A stretch of 64,000 nucleotides of DNA from Roseateles sp. XES5 (GCF_020535545.1 NZ_CP084752.1:2755501-2819500), one strand, 5' to 3'. Shown: positions 47,911 through 57,361, numbered from the stretch's first letter. The notes: generated by a model not told the origin, from the sequence alone. Numbers and translations: made by a program.

Positions 47911-47921
47911 ATTCTTGCCTG

Positions 47922-48881
47922 TTAGAGACCGAGTGCCGTTTTTACGGCCGGCAGGGCCTCGCCGCTGCCGTCCTTGGTCGTCACGCCTGCGAGCCACGGC
48001 TCGACGGCGGTCGGGTTGGCCTTCAGCCACTCGGTCGCCGCCGTTTCCGGATCCTGACCGTCGTTGAGGATCTTGCCCATGATCTGGTTTTCCATTTCCA
48101 GCGAGAACTTGAGGTTCTGCAGGAACTTGCCGACGTTCGGGCATTCGCTCGTATAGCCCTTGCGCACGTTGGTGTAGACCGTCGCGCCGCCGAAATTGGG
48201 GCCGAAGATGTCGTCGCCGCCGGTGAGATAGGTCAGCTTGAAGTTGGCGTTCATCGGGTGCGGTTCCCAGCCGAGGAAGACGATCGGCGTGCTCTCCTGC
48301 TCGGCGCGGGCGACTTCCGCCAGCATGCCCTGCTCGGAGGATTCGACGACTTCGAAGCCGGTCAGGTCGAACTTGTTGCCCGAGACCATGTCGATGATCA
48401 GGCGGTTGCCGTCATTGCCCGGCTCGATGCCGTAGATCTTCGCGCCGAGCGCGTCCTTCTGCTTGGCGATATCGGCAAAGTCCTTGATGCCGAGTTCGGC
48501 GCCCTTGGCGTTGGTCGCCAGCGTGTACTTGGCGCCCTCGAGGTTTTCGCGGACGGTCTCGACCGTGCCGTTCTCGCGGAACGGCTTGATGTCGGCTTCC
48601 TGGGTCGGCATCCAGTTGCCGAGGAAGACGTCGATGTCCTTGTTGCTGAGCGAGGTATAGGTGACGGGAACCGACAGGACGGTCACTTCCGTCTCGTAGC
48701 CGATGCTCTTGAGAATGACGCTCGCGGTCGCGGTCGTGGAGGTGACGTCCGTCCAGCCGACATCCGAGAAACGAACCTTGCCACAGCTTTCGGCTTCGGC
48801 GGCCGCGACATTCGCCACGCCGAGCGCGAGGACGGAAACCGCTGCGGCAAGCAGGGTCTTCAATGGTGATGCAGACTTCAT
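47922..48881 (-). CDS. choX: Choline-binding periplasmic protein ChoX
   Basis: This 319-residue protein is the solute-binding component. A signal peptide (LLAAAVSVLALGVANVAAA) is followed by VRFSDVGWTDVTSTTATASV, LGNWMPTQEADIKPF, YGIEPGNDGNRLI and FLGWEPHPMN; the Trp, Tyr and Asn residues in these segments correspond to the aromatic choline cage and Asn/Asp contacts of S. meliloti ChoX. GGGGAGC precedes the ATG. It heads the choXWV operon. Confidence 0.94.
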   Translation of the reverse strand: MKSASPLKTLLAAAVSVLALGVANVAAAEAESCGKVRFSDVGWTDVTSTTATASVILKSIGYETEVTVLSVPVTYTSLSNKDIDVFLGNWMPTQEADIKPFRENGTVETVRENLEGAKYTLATNAKGAELGIKDFADIAKQKDALGAKIYGIEPGNDGNRLIIDMVSGNKFDLTGFEVVESSEQGMLAEVARAEQESTPIVFLGWEPHPMNANFKLTYLTGGDDIFGPNFGGATVYTNVRKGYTSECPNVGKFLQNLKFSLEMENQIMGKILNDGQDPETAATEWLKANPTAVEPWLAGVTTKDGSGEALPAVKTALGL

Positions 48882-49110
48882 TTTATTGCTCCCCTTATAA
48901 CTGGTGGTTTAGCCAATCATCAAAACGATATGCTTTCAAGCACCTTGGCGTAGCCGGAAGCCCCTGAATCGTCCAATTAATTTCGTGCCTGTTCGCAATT
49001 TTGCACATGGATGTCGCAAAGGACGGGCCGCGCTGTTTTCTGTGGTTTTCAGCCCTTTTCGGCTGGAAAATCGCCGTTTCCCGCGTCATGACGCAGGAAC
49101 GGAGAAAATC

Positions 49111-49698
49111 ATGGCCAAGCTCTATTTCAGTTACGCGACGATGAACGCGGGCAAGTCGACGCTGCTCCTGCAGGCGTCCTACAACTACCGCGAACGCGGC
49201 ATGCGCACTGCGATCTTCATCGCCTCCTTCGACGATCGTGCCGGCCAAGGCCGTATCTCCTCGCGCATCGGCCTTTCTTCCGACGCCATCGCCTTCGACA
49301 ATTCCGACGACCTCTACCACCATATCGAGACGCTGCACGGCGATGGCGGGGATCCGATCGCCTGCGTCTTCGTCGACGAAGCGCAGTTCCTTTCCGAGGA
49401 ACAGGTCTGGCAGCTTGCCCGCGTCGCCGACCGGCTGCACATCCCCGTCATGGCCTATGGATTGCGCACGGACTTCCAGGGCAAGCTCTTCCCCGGCTCC
49501 AAGGCGTTGCTCGCCATCGCCGACGAACTGCGCGAGGTGCGCACCATCTGCCATTGCGGCCGTAAGGCCACCATGGTCGTGCGGCTCGGCGCCGACGGAA
49601 AGGTGGCGAAGTCGGGCGCGCAGGTGGAAATCGGCGGCAATGACAAGTACGTTTCCTATTGCCGCCGCCATTGGGACGACATCATGAACGCCGAATGA
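49111..49698 (+). CDS. tdk: Thymidine kinase
   Basis: This 195-residue salvage enzyme phosphorylates thymidine. P-loop YFSYATMNAGKSTLLLQASY (about 4-23), the Walker B/catalytic CVFVDEAQFLSEEQV and the zinc-ribbon cysteines (ICHCGRKA and YCRRHW) are present. Type II (E. coli-like) length. GGAG lies upstream of the ATG. It is 26 bases upstream of the cytochrome gene. Confidence 0.95.
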   Translation: MAKLYFSYATMNAGKSTLLLQASYNYRERGMRTAIFIASFDDRAGQGRISSRIGLSSDAIAFDNSDDLYHHIETLHGDGGDPIACVFVDEAQFLSEEQVWQLARVADRLHIPVMAYGLRTDFQGKLFPGSKALLAIADELREVRTICHCGRKATMVVRLGADGKVAKSGAQVEIGGNDKYVSYCRRHWDDIMNAE

Positions 49699-49724
49699 GG
49701 CGAGGGCGGCGAAAGGACGGATCC

Positions 49725-50102
49725 ATGAAACAGCTTCCCGCGCTTGCCGCCGTCTTCCTCTGTCTGGCCGCCCCCGCTCTGGCGGAGGGCGACGCCATTG
49801 CCGGCAAGACGGTCTTCAAGAAATGCGCGCCGTGCCATTCCGTGGAGCCGGTCAACCGCGTCGGGCCGACGCTGTCGGGCGTGATCGGCCGGCCGGTCGC
49901 CTCCATCGCCGACTACGGCTATTCGCCTGCCATGGAGGCCTTCAGCGACGGCGGCAAGGTCTGGAACGAGGCGCTGATCGCCGAATATCTCCTGTCGCCC
50001 AAGGCCATGGTGCCGGGCACGCGCATGACCTTCGTGGGGCTGAAGAAGATCGAGGACATCGCAAACCTCATCGCCTATCTGAAGGCGCCGGCCGGTCACT
50101 AG
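49725..50102 (+). CDS. Class I c-type cytochrome, exported
   Basis: This 125-residue protein has a signal peptide (QLPALAAVFLCLAAPALA, cleavage before EGD), one haem motif CAPCH (about 34-38) and an axial Met in PGTRM (about 97-101). NRVGPTLSGVIGRPVASIADYGYSP is the mitochondrial-type/c2 cytochrome signature region. It is a periplasmic electron carrier; its partner is unknown. AAAGGA precedes the ATG. Confidence 0.92.
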   Translation: MKQLPALAAVFLCLAAPALAEGDAIAGKTVFKKCAPCHSVEPVNRVGPTLSGVIGRPVASIADYGYSPAMEAFSDGGKVWNEALIAEYLLSPKAMVPGTRMTFVGLKKIEDIANLIAYLKAPAGH

Positions 50103-50351
50103 GACCGCTCGTCGTTCTGACCGCTTCGCCCCGCTCATGGAGAATCACCGTTTTGCCAGGCCTGAACGCGGTGGCGATCGGCCCCGGCCCACAACCAAAA
50201 ATTTCCGTCCCGGTCTTGCAGGCCTTCGCCGGCGCCCCACATCTTGCGCGGGGCAGGTTCCTATCTGTCTGAAATCGTATAGTGTTGCCGCGATGGAATA
50301 AATCGGGCGGCGCAGACGTCTGCCGTGAAGAGCTCAAGGGGACAAAGGCAT

Positions 50352-51440
50352 ATGGCCACACTTCAGAACTTCGATGCGGAGATCGCTAAGACCCGCAGTG
50401 TCGTCAACCAGATGCGCGGCAAGCTGGAGCAATCCGGCGTCGTGCTCGAGCAGTTCGCGAAAGCGGATACCAAGCTCGGCGACGTCAATTTCGACATCGA
50501 GAATGCCCGCATCCAGGATGTCATCACCCAGCAGAAGGTGATGGAAGGCAATATTGCCGACCTCATCATCGGCCTCGAGGACGCGACCAATATCTTCGGC
50601 ACCGAATTCGAGAGCATGAAGAGCTATACGGGCTACGAGAAGTTCATCGGCATCTTCTCCAAGCAGAAGATGCAGCGCATGCGCACCGACCGCGTCCGCA
50701 ACATGTCGCTTGCCGGCAACCTGCAGGAACTGCTCTCCAAGTCCGACACGATCGTCGGCATCCTGAAGGAGCAGAAGTCGATCCTCGACCAGCGCTACAA
50801 GACCTCCGAGGCGAGCCTCGTGCAGGTGATCGAGCGCCGAAAGGGCACGATGGCCAATCTCGAGGCGACGCAGAAGCGCATCGAGGAATTGAACCCGCTG
50901 CTGCTGGACCTCGAAAACCGCATCGCCGCCTCGACCGACCAGAAGAGCCGCACGGACCTCGAAGGCGAACGTTCGGCGCTGGCGACCGAATATAACCAGA
51001 TGCAGGCGAAGGAGCAGGAGCTCCTGGCCGAAAGCCAGACGCTGGAACGCTACACCTCGATGTTCCAGACCTTCGTGGATTCGCTCAACAACCAGATCGC
51101 CGCGCAGAACACGCTGATCAACAAGCTGACCATCGATACCGAGCAGCGCATCGTGCTCTACAAGGCGCTGGAAGATTCGTTGAAGACGGCCGCCCAGCAG
51201 GACGTCGCGCACAAGATCAACACGCTCGGTTCGCAGGTCGACACCGCCGCCGAGGAGACCATGGCCGGCATCGGCTCGGCCGCCCAGCGCCATATCGGCG
51301 ACCTTCTCGAAATGCACGAGAAGAACATGCTGGCGACACAGGACATCCAGCGCCGCAAGAAACTCGCCGACGACGCCTTCGCCCGGCGCTTCCAGGCCGT
51401 GATGGACAAGCACAACACCGCCAATTACGTGAAGTCGTGA
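50352..51440 (+). CDS. Coiled-coil protein of an uncharacterised AAA+ operon
   Basis: This 362-residue protein is nearly all helical and rich in Glu, Gln and Lys, with long heptad-like stretches (about 5-75 and 140-275). There is no signal peptide or membrane segment. A basic patch FSKQKMQRMRTDRVRN lies near 101-116. The general form recalls TelA-like toxic-anion-resistance proteins, but I cannot confirm a match. It is first of five same-strand genes, 61 bases before the next. The ATG follows AAGGGGACAAAGG. I do not recognise a family. Confidence 0.75.
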   Translation: MATLQNFDAEIAKTRSVVNQMRGKLEQSGVVLEQFAKADTKLGDVNFDIENARIQDVITQQKVMEGNIADLIIGLEDATNIFGTEFESMKSYTGYEKFIGIFSKQKMQRMRTDRVRNMSLAGNLQELLSKSDTIVGILKEQKSILDQRYKTSEASLVQVIERRKGTMANLEATQKRIEELNPLLLDLENRIAASTDQKSRTDLEGERSALATEYNQMQAKEQELLAESQTLERYTSMFQTFVDSLNNQIAAQNTLINKLTIDTEQRIVLYKALEDSLKTAAQQDVAHKINTLGSQVDTAAEETMAGIGSAAQRHIGDLLEMHEKNMLATQDIQRRKKLADDAFARRFQAVMDKHNTANYVKS

Positions 51441-51501
51441 TGGTGCATGGGACGGGTTTTCCGGCCGTGAGGCTGTGGGGTGTTCGCGGAGCAAGCCGCC
51501 C

Positions 51502-52650
51502 ATGAGCACCCCCGCCGACAGTGCCGTCACGCAGTATTTTTCGACCATCCGCTCGGCCCTGGGTGGTCTTGAAATCTTCCTTGGCGACCGCAATTCGCCG
51601 CTCTACCGCAACAGCGTGGTGGGCGAGGTGGTCATGCCGTATCTTGCCCGGCTGAAGGCGTCCTTTGCCTGCTGGGAGAACCGCATCGGCTTCGTCCAGC
51701 ATTTCCGCGTCTCGCGCGCCGAGAGCGGCTTTCCGGTGTTCCAGAACGTGCTGGAGCTGGAAAACGACCGGCAGAGCGCGGAAAAGCGGCTCGCCTCGAT
51801 CCCCAATGCCGACCAGTTGCGCTCGGAAATGGCGGATTTCATCCTGCGGCAGAAGGCATTCCCGGCCGATCTGCAAACGCGGATGGCCGAACGGCTTTAT
51901 CTGGAGCAGATCGGCAAGGGCGACATCTTCTCGCCTTTCGTGCTGCCCGAGACGATCCGCGTCGCGGTCAATCCCAAGACCATGCGTCCCTACTACGTCG
52001 TCTGCTGGGGCGCGTTCGACGGCACGGCGACGCTGCCCATGGTCTATATGGCGATGATCGAGGATTCCTCGGAAAACGTCGTCAAGATGCTGGTTGCGGA
52101 GGATGGCAAGCTCAATCCGGACGTGGACATTCCGCTGCCCGTCGGCGGCCTGCTCAACCCGGAGCTTGCCAGCCGATTCGACGATTTCACGCTGAAGAAC
52201 AGCGCCTATTCGCTGACGCCGGCGACGATCGCGACCAACCTCGACAAGGATTTTCCGACGCTGCATCCCAAGCAGTTGCGCCGCTTCGTGCTCGGGCCGT
52301 TCTATTCGGCCGGCATCACCGAGAACAACGAGAAGGTCAACGAAGTCCTCTCCAAGGTACGCAAGCCCGAAAATGCCTGGCTTCTGACCTGGACGGTGCA
52401 GGAGGTCTTTTCCAAGGCCGAGCGTCCGGCCCAGAAAGGCTTCTGGAGTTCGACGCCGGCGCAGGAGGAGTTCCACATCGAGACCGACGATCTCGAAGCC
52501 GCCCGTATGGGTGTCAGCGCCTATGAGAAGCATGCACTGGTGCCGCACGATGCCTACCAGGCGCTCTACGCCGCGGGCGAGACGCAGGGCATCTTTGGCG
52601 GCTACAAGGTGCATGTGATTTCCGGAAACCAGGTGATCAGCGAGGGCTAA
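51502..52650 (+). CDS. Uncharacterised protein of the AAA+ operon
   Basis: This 382-residue soluble protein has no motif I recognise. Visible features are SALGGLEIFLGDRNSPLYRN, a helical region (about 70-130), a mixed alpha/beta core (IRVAVNPKTMRPYYVVCWGA; ATLPMVYMAMIEDSSENVV) and a C-terminal GIFGGYKVHVISGNQVISEG. The start at 51502 is chosen because GCGGAG precedes it. It is followed 3 bases later by the ATPase gene, implying tight coupling and perhaps a stoichiometric partner. Confidence 0.72.
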   Translation: MSTPADSAVTQYFSTIRSALGGLEIFLGDRNSPLYRNSVVGEVVMPYLARLKASFACWENRIGFVQHFRVSRAESGFPVFQNVLELENDRQSAEKRLASIPNADQLRSEMADFILRQKAFPADLQTRMAERLYLEQIGKGDIFSPFVLPETIRVAVNPKTMRPYYVVCWGAFDGTATLPMVYMAMIEDSSENVVKMLVAEDGKLNPDVDIPLPVGGLLNPELASRFDDFTLKNSAYSLTPATIATNLDKDFPTLHPKQLRRFVLGPFYSAGITENNEKVNEVLSKVRKPENAWLLTWTVQEVFSKAERPAQKGFWSSTPAQEEFHIETDDLEAARMGVSAYEKHALVPHDAYQALYAAGETQGIFGGYKVHVISGNQVISEG

Positions 52651-52653
52651 CCG

Positions 52654-54564
52654 ATGAGCCTCAATGCCGGACTGACGACGATCCACGAGGACGATATCGC
52701 CAAGCATCAGGCGACGGCGCAGAGCCTCGTCTCGAAACTCGTCATCCTCGAAAGCGACGACGGCAAGAGCGGTACGGCGCTGGCCGGCACCGGCCGGCGC
52801 TTCGTCTCGACGGTCTCGACGGCCGGCACGCGGCGCACGCGTGAGGTGGAGCTGGCGAAGACCATCCAGTCCGTGCGCGCCACCGATCCGCTGCTGTCGC
52901 CGCAGCAGCATGCCGTGCTCTATCGCGCCCGTCGCGGGGTGCAGGTGGCGCTGGCGGTAACGGATGCATTCTCCCGCCAGACGAATCTCGAGAGCCTGCA
53001 ATCGCGCAATCTCGCCTCGCCGCTCGCGGGCGACGAGGCCAATCAGTTCAAGGCGCTGCTCTCGGCCTCCGCCTATATCGCCGCCTTCACCTTCGCCGCC
53101 TACCTCGGCGCGACCCTTCCGGGCGAGGGCGAGCCGGTGGAGGACGGAGGGGAGCCGGATTATCTCTTCGATACACCGCAGGATGCGTTGAAGAGCATGG
53201 TTGCCGGCCTCGACCGCACGCTTGCCGGCGCGCCCGACGATGCGGCGCTCGTCAGCCGGTCTCGCGCCTTCTCGCGTGTCGCCATCGAGGGACTGATCGG
53301 CCGCCGGGCGCGCTTCACCGGCCTTGCCGGCTTCGAGAATGCGCATATCCGCATCGAGCAGGACGACTTCACGCTCTCCGGCTTCGATGTCGCGCCGGGC
53401 CAGAAGCGCAAGCCGCTGGTCATGACCTTCAAGAAGCCGAACGAGATCATCGGCAACCACATTGCCAAGTATCAGGCGATGAAGCTCGCCAAGATGCTGA
53501 TGGCCTACGATTTCGAACGGCAGATGAATCCGTTCGTCGAGCTTGGCGGCTTCCTCTTCACCTTCATCGGCGACGGCATGCCGGGCACCGGCAAGACGAT
53601 CCTCATCCAGATGCTGGCCGGTCTCGTCAACGATTACTGCCAGATCGCCGGCTACGCCTTCCACTACGAGAATTTCGGCGTCGACCAGATTTCCTCCTAC
53701 CAGGGCAAGTCCGGCCAGAACTGCAAGGAATTCGTCAACAATGTCATCAACCCGAAAGCCATCGGCTTCGGCACCATCGACGACGTGGACCAGGTGGCGG
53801 CCAAGCGTTCCGACGACCGCGCCTCCGCGGGCCAGCACGAGGTGACGGCGGTGCTGATGGAGAGCTTCGCCGGCGCCTCGACGGTGGTGCGCGGCAATTG
53901 CACCTTCGGCATGTTCTCCAACTATCCTGAGAATGTCGACGACGCCCTTCGCCAGCGCGCCGGCGCCCGCTGGCTGGTCGACGGGCCGCAGACCGAGGAC
54001 GACTATATCGACATCTTCGCGATGCTGGTCGGCAAGAACCACGCGATCCCGCTCGGGGAACACACGCTGTTCGAGGGACAGGAGATCAAGCGCGCGGTTT
54101 CGACCTCCTATGAGCAGCATGCCAAGCCGCAGGAAGATGGCTTGCTCGCGGTTTGGGAAAAGCAGGAGAAGGAGCACGGGGCGATCCGGTCGCTTGCCGA
54201 TATCGGCGCCTATCTCCACCGCATCAAGCTCGCCGAGCCGCGCTTCACCGGCCGCGCCATCAAGAACATCACCGATGCCATCAAGATGCGCGCCATGGAC
54301 GTGGAACTGCCGGACGAGTGGTTCGCCACGCCCGAGGCCTTCATGCACAAGGGTTACGACGAGAAGAAGGCGATGATCGAGGAGCTGCGCGGTCCCATCT
54401 CGATGGAGATGGTCCTGCAGGAGATCAACCGCTACGCCGATTCGGAATTCCGCTACACCGACAAATCCGACGATGCCGCGGTTTCCGACATCATCCGCCG
54501 CGAACGCCAGCGCGAGAAGGCGATCCGCGAGATGGAGACGATGAAGGCGGAGGGGCGGTGGTGA
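52654..54564 (+). CDS. AAA+ family ATPase of an uncharacterised operon
   Basis: This 636-residue protein has a helical N-terminal region of about 250 residues and a central AAA+ core with Walker A GDGMPGTGKT (307-316) and a Walker B-like GTIDDVDQV (373-381). FGMFSNYPENVDDALRQRAG, which may hold sensor and arginine-finger residues, follows near 417-436. The C-terminal part is helical and charged, ending in KAIREMETMKAEGRW. There is no membrane segment. The core recalls AAA proteases and remodelling ATPases in the FtsH/CDC48 lineage, without a protease domain. Neighbouring unknown genes suggest it remodels or assembles their products. Confidence 0.85.
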   Translation: MSLNAGLTTIHEDDIAKHQATAQSLVSKLVILESDDGKSGTALAGTGRRFVSTVSTAGTRRTREVELAKTIQSVRATDPLLSPQQHAVLYRARRGVQVALAVTDAFSRQTNLESLQSRNLASPLAGDEANQFKALLSASAYIAAFTFAAYLGATLPGEGEPVEDGGEPDYLFDTPQDALKSMVAGLDRTLAGAPDDAALVSRSRAFSRVAIEGLIGRRARFTGLAGFENAHIRIEQDDFTLSGFDVAPGQKRKPLVMTFKKPNEIIGNHIAKYQAMKLAKMLMAYDFERQMNPFVELGGFLFTFIGDGMPGTGKTILIQMLAGLVNDYCQIAGYAFHYENFGVDQISSYQGKSGQNCKEFVNNVINPKAIGFGTIDDVDQVAAKRSDDRASAGQHEVTAVLMESFAGASTVVRGNCTFGMFSNYPENVDDALRQRAGARWLVDGPQTEDDYIDIFAMLVGKNHAIPLGEHTLFEGQEIKRAVSTSYEQHAKPQEDGLLAVWEKQEKEHGAIRSLADIGAYLHRIKLAEPRFTGRAIKNITDAIKMRAMDVELPDEWFATPEAFMHKGYDEKKAMIEELRGPISMEMVLQEINRYADSEFRYTDKSDDAAVSDIIRRERQREKAIREMETMKAEGRW

Positions 54565-54584
54565 CGGCAGGGGCACGTCCCGGG

Positions 54585-54779
54585 GTCACCGACTTTGCCT
54601 TCAGGGGAGAAAATGCCGCGTGCCGAGGTTGACGGCGGCCAGCAGGCAGGTAGTGAATACGACCGGAAACGAAATGAATTCATGGGCATGAACGGCTGGT
54701 CCAGTGCCCGGTTCTGGAATGTGATGTGCTGACGGAGCGCGAGACTGTGCGGGAGACGATGGTGGCGATAGGGCAAGAT
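54585..54779 (+). pseudogene. Remnant of a DUF559 (Vsr-like endonuclease) domain gene
   Basis: Three frames together spell a decayed DUF559 domain: VTDFAFRGE (from 54585), then EVDGGQQAGSEYDRKRNEFM and NGWSSARFWNV (frame from 54613), then VLTERETVRETMVAIGQD (frame from 54726). The usual DUF559 text runs DFAC...VEVDGGQH...YDRxRDxFLxxxGWxVLRFWN..VL..RE.VLETI. A missing G near 54724 causes the second frameshift and a TGA at 54730. It is truncated at the 5' end. It sits inside the AAA+ operon gap. Confidence 0.7.
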
Positions 54780-54835
54780 CCTCTGTCAGGACACGGATCC
54801 GCATCGGATGTCGTCTTCCTGCCGGTGGAGCGCCC

Positions 54836-56137
54836 ATGAAACGCCTCCTGGAAGCCGAACTGATCTATGGCCGGCTGCTGCCGGTCGACGAGCCGCATCT
54901 GGTCGAGCGCTACAACAAGGCGCTGGACGGCTTCGGGATGCGGCGCACGGCACTGCCGAGCTTCCGCATCGACATGACGGGCTTTTCGCCCGAAATCGCC
55001 GACGAACTCGGCGACCGCGATTATCTCGATCCGAACCGCGTCAACCGCCGCTTCGTCATCATGACGCCGGAACAGGTGAACCTGCCGGTGGTGCATACGA
55101 GCTTTTCCAACACGGCTGCGCTGATGCACGAATTCTTTTCGGCCAATGCGCGGGCGATCAACGCCATCACCATCCGCGACGCGCTCTATGGTGAGATCGA
55201 GGACTCGGTTTCCGTCGTCAACGACATCGACGACCTGCTTTCCATCAATGAGGTGCGCTTCAAGGTGCTCTCGGCCGAGGACATGCTCGGCAAGGCCGCG
55301 GAGTTGCGCGGGTTGGTGGACCGGCTGAAGACGGTGCCGAATGCCTGGTCGGACGACGCCATGCTGAACCGCATGGTGGAGCTTGCCAAGCAGACCGGCG
55401 ACATCCGCCAGAACGCGCTGGTGCCGGACCAGCTCGTCTTCCGCCACGAGGCCTATTGGGCGAACCATTTCGGCGGCGTCTACGTCTTTCTCGACGACAA
55501 GACGACGACGGTCATCTGCGATCCGACCGTGCCGGGCTTCCGCCGCTCGCGGCCGTGGCAGGTCAGCTACATCGCGCTGAACGATCACAAGCGCATCTTC
55601 GATTTCCTCGCTTCGACGAAGCGGCTGGAACTGCCGCGCGCCTCCTGGGTGGAGCCGTCCGGCCTCTTCCAGCACCGGGCGGACATGACGATCGCTAGTC
55701 TCGTCAATCGGGCCGATCCGACCGCCGATCTCGAAAAGACGGACCGCATCTGGCTGCAGACCTGGATGCACCGCAATGCCGCGCTGGTCGCCGAGGATGG
55801 GACCTATCCCTTCCTGCTGGAGGCCGCCCGCACGGTGGCCACGACCGGCGAGATCAAGATCAACGAGGTGGCGCCGGACCGGCGGTTCCTGCTCGTGCGC
55901 GCGGCGCCCGAGCATCCGGACCAATGGCTGGTCAACCGCCTGATTTCGCAGATGGTTCCCTACGATTTCGTCTCCCGCTTCGTCTTCGACAAGCAGGGCT
56001 TCTACGCGGCCTATGAGCATTACAGCGAAAAGTTCCGCGAGTACGTTGTGGCGGCGTTGACGCGGACCTATCTGCAGGACAAGGCTGCTTTCCGCAGGAA
56101 ACTCTTCGGCATCAGAGAGGATGACGCCAATGCTTGA
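54836..56137 (+). CDS. DUF6638-like protein of the AAA+ operon
   Basis: This 433-residue soluble protein opens MKRLLEAELIYGRLLPVDEP, which I associate with a rhizobial family named DUF6638; no function is known. Alternating strands and helices are visible with the conserved-looking RFVIMTPEQVNLPVVHTSFS and LRVRAAPEHP-like LLVRAAPEHPDQWLVNRLIS. GTGGAG stands 4 bases upstream of the ATG. Its stop overlaps the next gene by 8 bases, so translation is coupled. The 271-base gap to the ATPase is occupied by the DUF559 remnant. Confidence 0.78.
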   Translation: MKRLLEAELIYGRLLPVDEPHLVERYNKALDGFGMRRTALPSFRIDMTGFSPEIADELGDRDYLDPNRVNRRFVIMTPEQVNLPVVHTSFSNTAALMHEFFSANARAINAITIRDALYGEIEDSVSVVNDIDDLLSINEVRFKVLSAEDMLGKAAELRGLVDRLKTVPNAWSDDAMLNRMVELAKQTGDIRQNALVPDQLVFRHEAYWANHFGGVYVFLDDKTTTVICDPTVPGFRRSRPWQVSYIALNDHKRIFDFLASTKRLELPRASWVEPSGLFQHRADMTIASLVNRADPTADLEKTDRIWLQTWMHRNAALVAEDGTYPFLLEAARTVATTGEIKINEVAPDRRFLLVRAAPEHPDQWLVNRLISQMVPYDFVSRFVFDKQGFYAAYEHYSEKFREYVVAALTRTYLQDKAAFRRKLFGIREDDANA

Positions 56138-57281
56138 CCCGATCGTCGCGTTCTTCCAGCGCATCTTTTCGGCCATCGGCCGGGGCATCGGCACGGTTGT
56201 CGCCTGGATCCTCTGGCCGTTCATCACGGTGACGAACTGGTATCGCGCCCGCGGCTGGATCATCAAGGGGCCGATCGGCATCGGCCTTGTCGTGCTTTTC
56301 GGCTTCTATGCCTATTTCATCTGGCAGACCCAGATGTGGAGCGGCTTCAACCCGGATTACGTCAACGGCTACAACCTTGCCCAGCGCAAGCAGGATGCCG
56401 GCACCACCGCAACCGGGACGGCCACGACGACGCCAGCGGCGGGCGAGGTGGCGGAGCCGGAGCCGAAGACCTGCGTGCGTTCGGCCATCGTCGACGTCAC
56501 GGCCGACCTCATCGACTACAATGTCAACCAGAATGCCTGGATTTCCTCGATGCTGCTCTACAAGCTCGGGCTCTTCGGGATCGACTGGGACAAGACGCCG
56601 TGGTTCGACAACAAGGCCGCCTTCCAGCGCGGCATCAACCAGGCGGTTCGCCGCACGGCGGTGGAGCTGGTCGATTCGCTCGGCCGCGTGCGCGGCACCT
56701 CAGGCATCAACAACGAGCTTCAGCGCGCCCGCGGCAATATCCAGTTCGACGAGGAGACCTGGTATTTCGGCTCGGATTCGCTGCTGCCGAAGACGCCGAC
56801 GCCGACCTACTACCGCACCGCCATGGCGGACCTGCGCAAGTTCAATGAATCGCTTGAATCCTGCGGCGCCATCTTCGATGGCCGCTCCGACAACCTGATC
56901 GAGTTCCTCGACCGCATCGCGAACGATATCGGTTCGACCTCCGCCATCATCCGTGAGCGCTCGGAATTCCACAATGGCGGCTGGTTCGATACGCGGGCGG
57001 ACGACCGCTACTGGTTCGCCTATGGCCAGCTCTACGGCTACTACGGCATTCTTGCCGCCGCCGGCGCGGATTTCGACGCCGTCATCAAGGCGCGCGGCAT
57101 CGAGCCGCTCTGGGTGGAAAGCATCAAGCAGCTTCGCTCAGCACTCAACATCCAGCCGGCGATCATCTCGAATGGCCGCGAGGACGGCTGGATCATGCCG
57201 ACACATCTGGCGACGATGGGCTTCTATATCCTGCGCGTGCGCTCGAACCTGGTGGAAATGCGCGACGTGCTGGCGCGGTAA
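56130..57281 (+). CDS. DUF2333-family membrane-anchored protein
   Basis: This 383-residue protein has an N-terminal amphipathic/hydrophobic stretch (IVAFFQRIFSAIGRGIGTVV), a membrane segment (IGIGLVVLFGFYAYFIWQTQ, about 49-68) and a large domain, probably periplasmic. The core KTPWFDNKAAFQRGINQAVR and ELVDSLGRVRGTSGINNELQ resemble DUF2333. A Thr/Ala-rich linker (GTTATGTATTTPAAGE) follows the membrane segment. It is last in the five-gene operon and probably links it to the envelope. Start 56130 (MLDPIV) is better placed relative to GAGAGG than the ATG at 56121. Confidence 0.82.
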   Translation: MLDPIVAFFQRIFSAIGRGIGTVVAWILWPFITVTNWYRARGWIIKGPIGIGLVVLFGFYAYFIWQTQMWSGFNPDYVNGYNLAQRKQDAGTTATGTATTTPAAGEVAEPEPKTCVRSAIVDVTADLIDYNVNQNAWISSMLLYKLGLFGIDWDKTPWFDNKAAFQRGINQAVRRTAVELVDSLGRVRGTSGINNELQRARGNIQFDEETWYFGSDSLLPKTPTPTYYRTAMADLRKFNESLESCGAIFDGRSDNLIEFLDRIANDIGSTSAIIRERSEFHNGGWFDTRADDRYWFAYGQLYGYYGILAAAGADFDAVIKARGIEPLWVESIKQLRSALNIQPAIISNGREDGWIMPTHLATMGFYILRVRSNLVEMRDVLAR

Positions 57282-57361
57282 AGGGGACTTAAAAGAAAAC
57301 GCCGCCCTCGGGAGAGGAGCCCGGTCGCGGTGTGAGAGCTCAAGAGGGGGAGCGACACCGC

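Noticed and set aside
51217..54576. A reverse open frame of about 1119 codons opposite the AAA+ operon
   Set aside because: Antisense shadow; the forward frames have Walker motifs, ribosome-binding sites and tight operon spacing.
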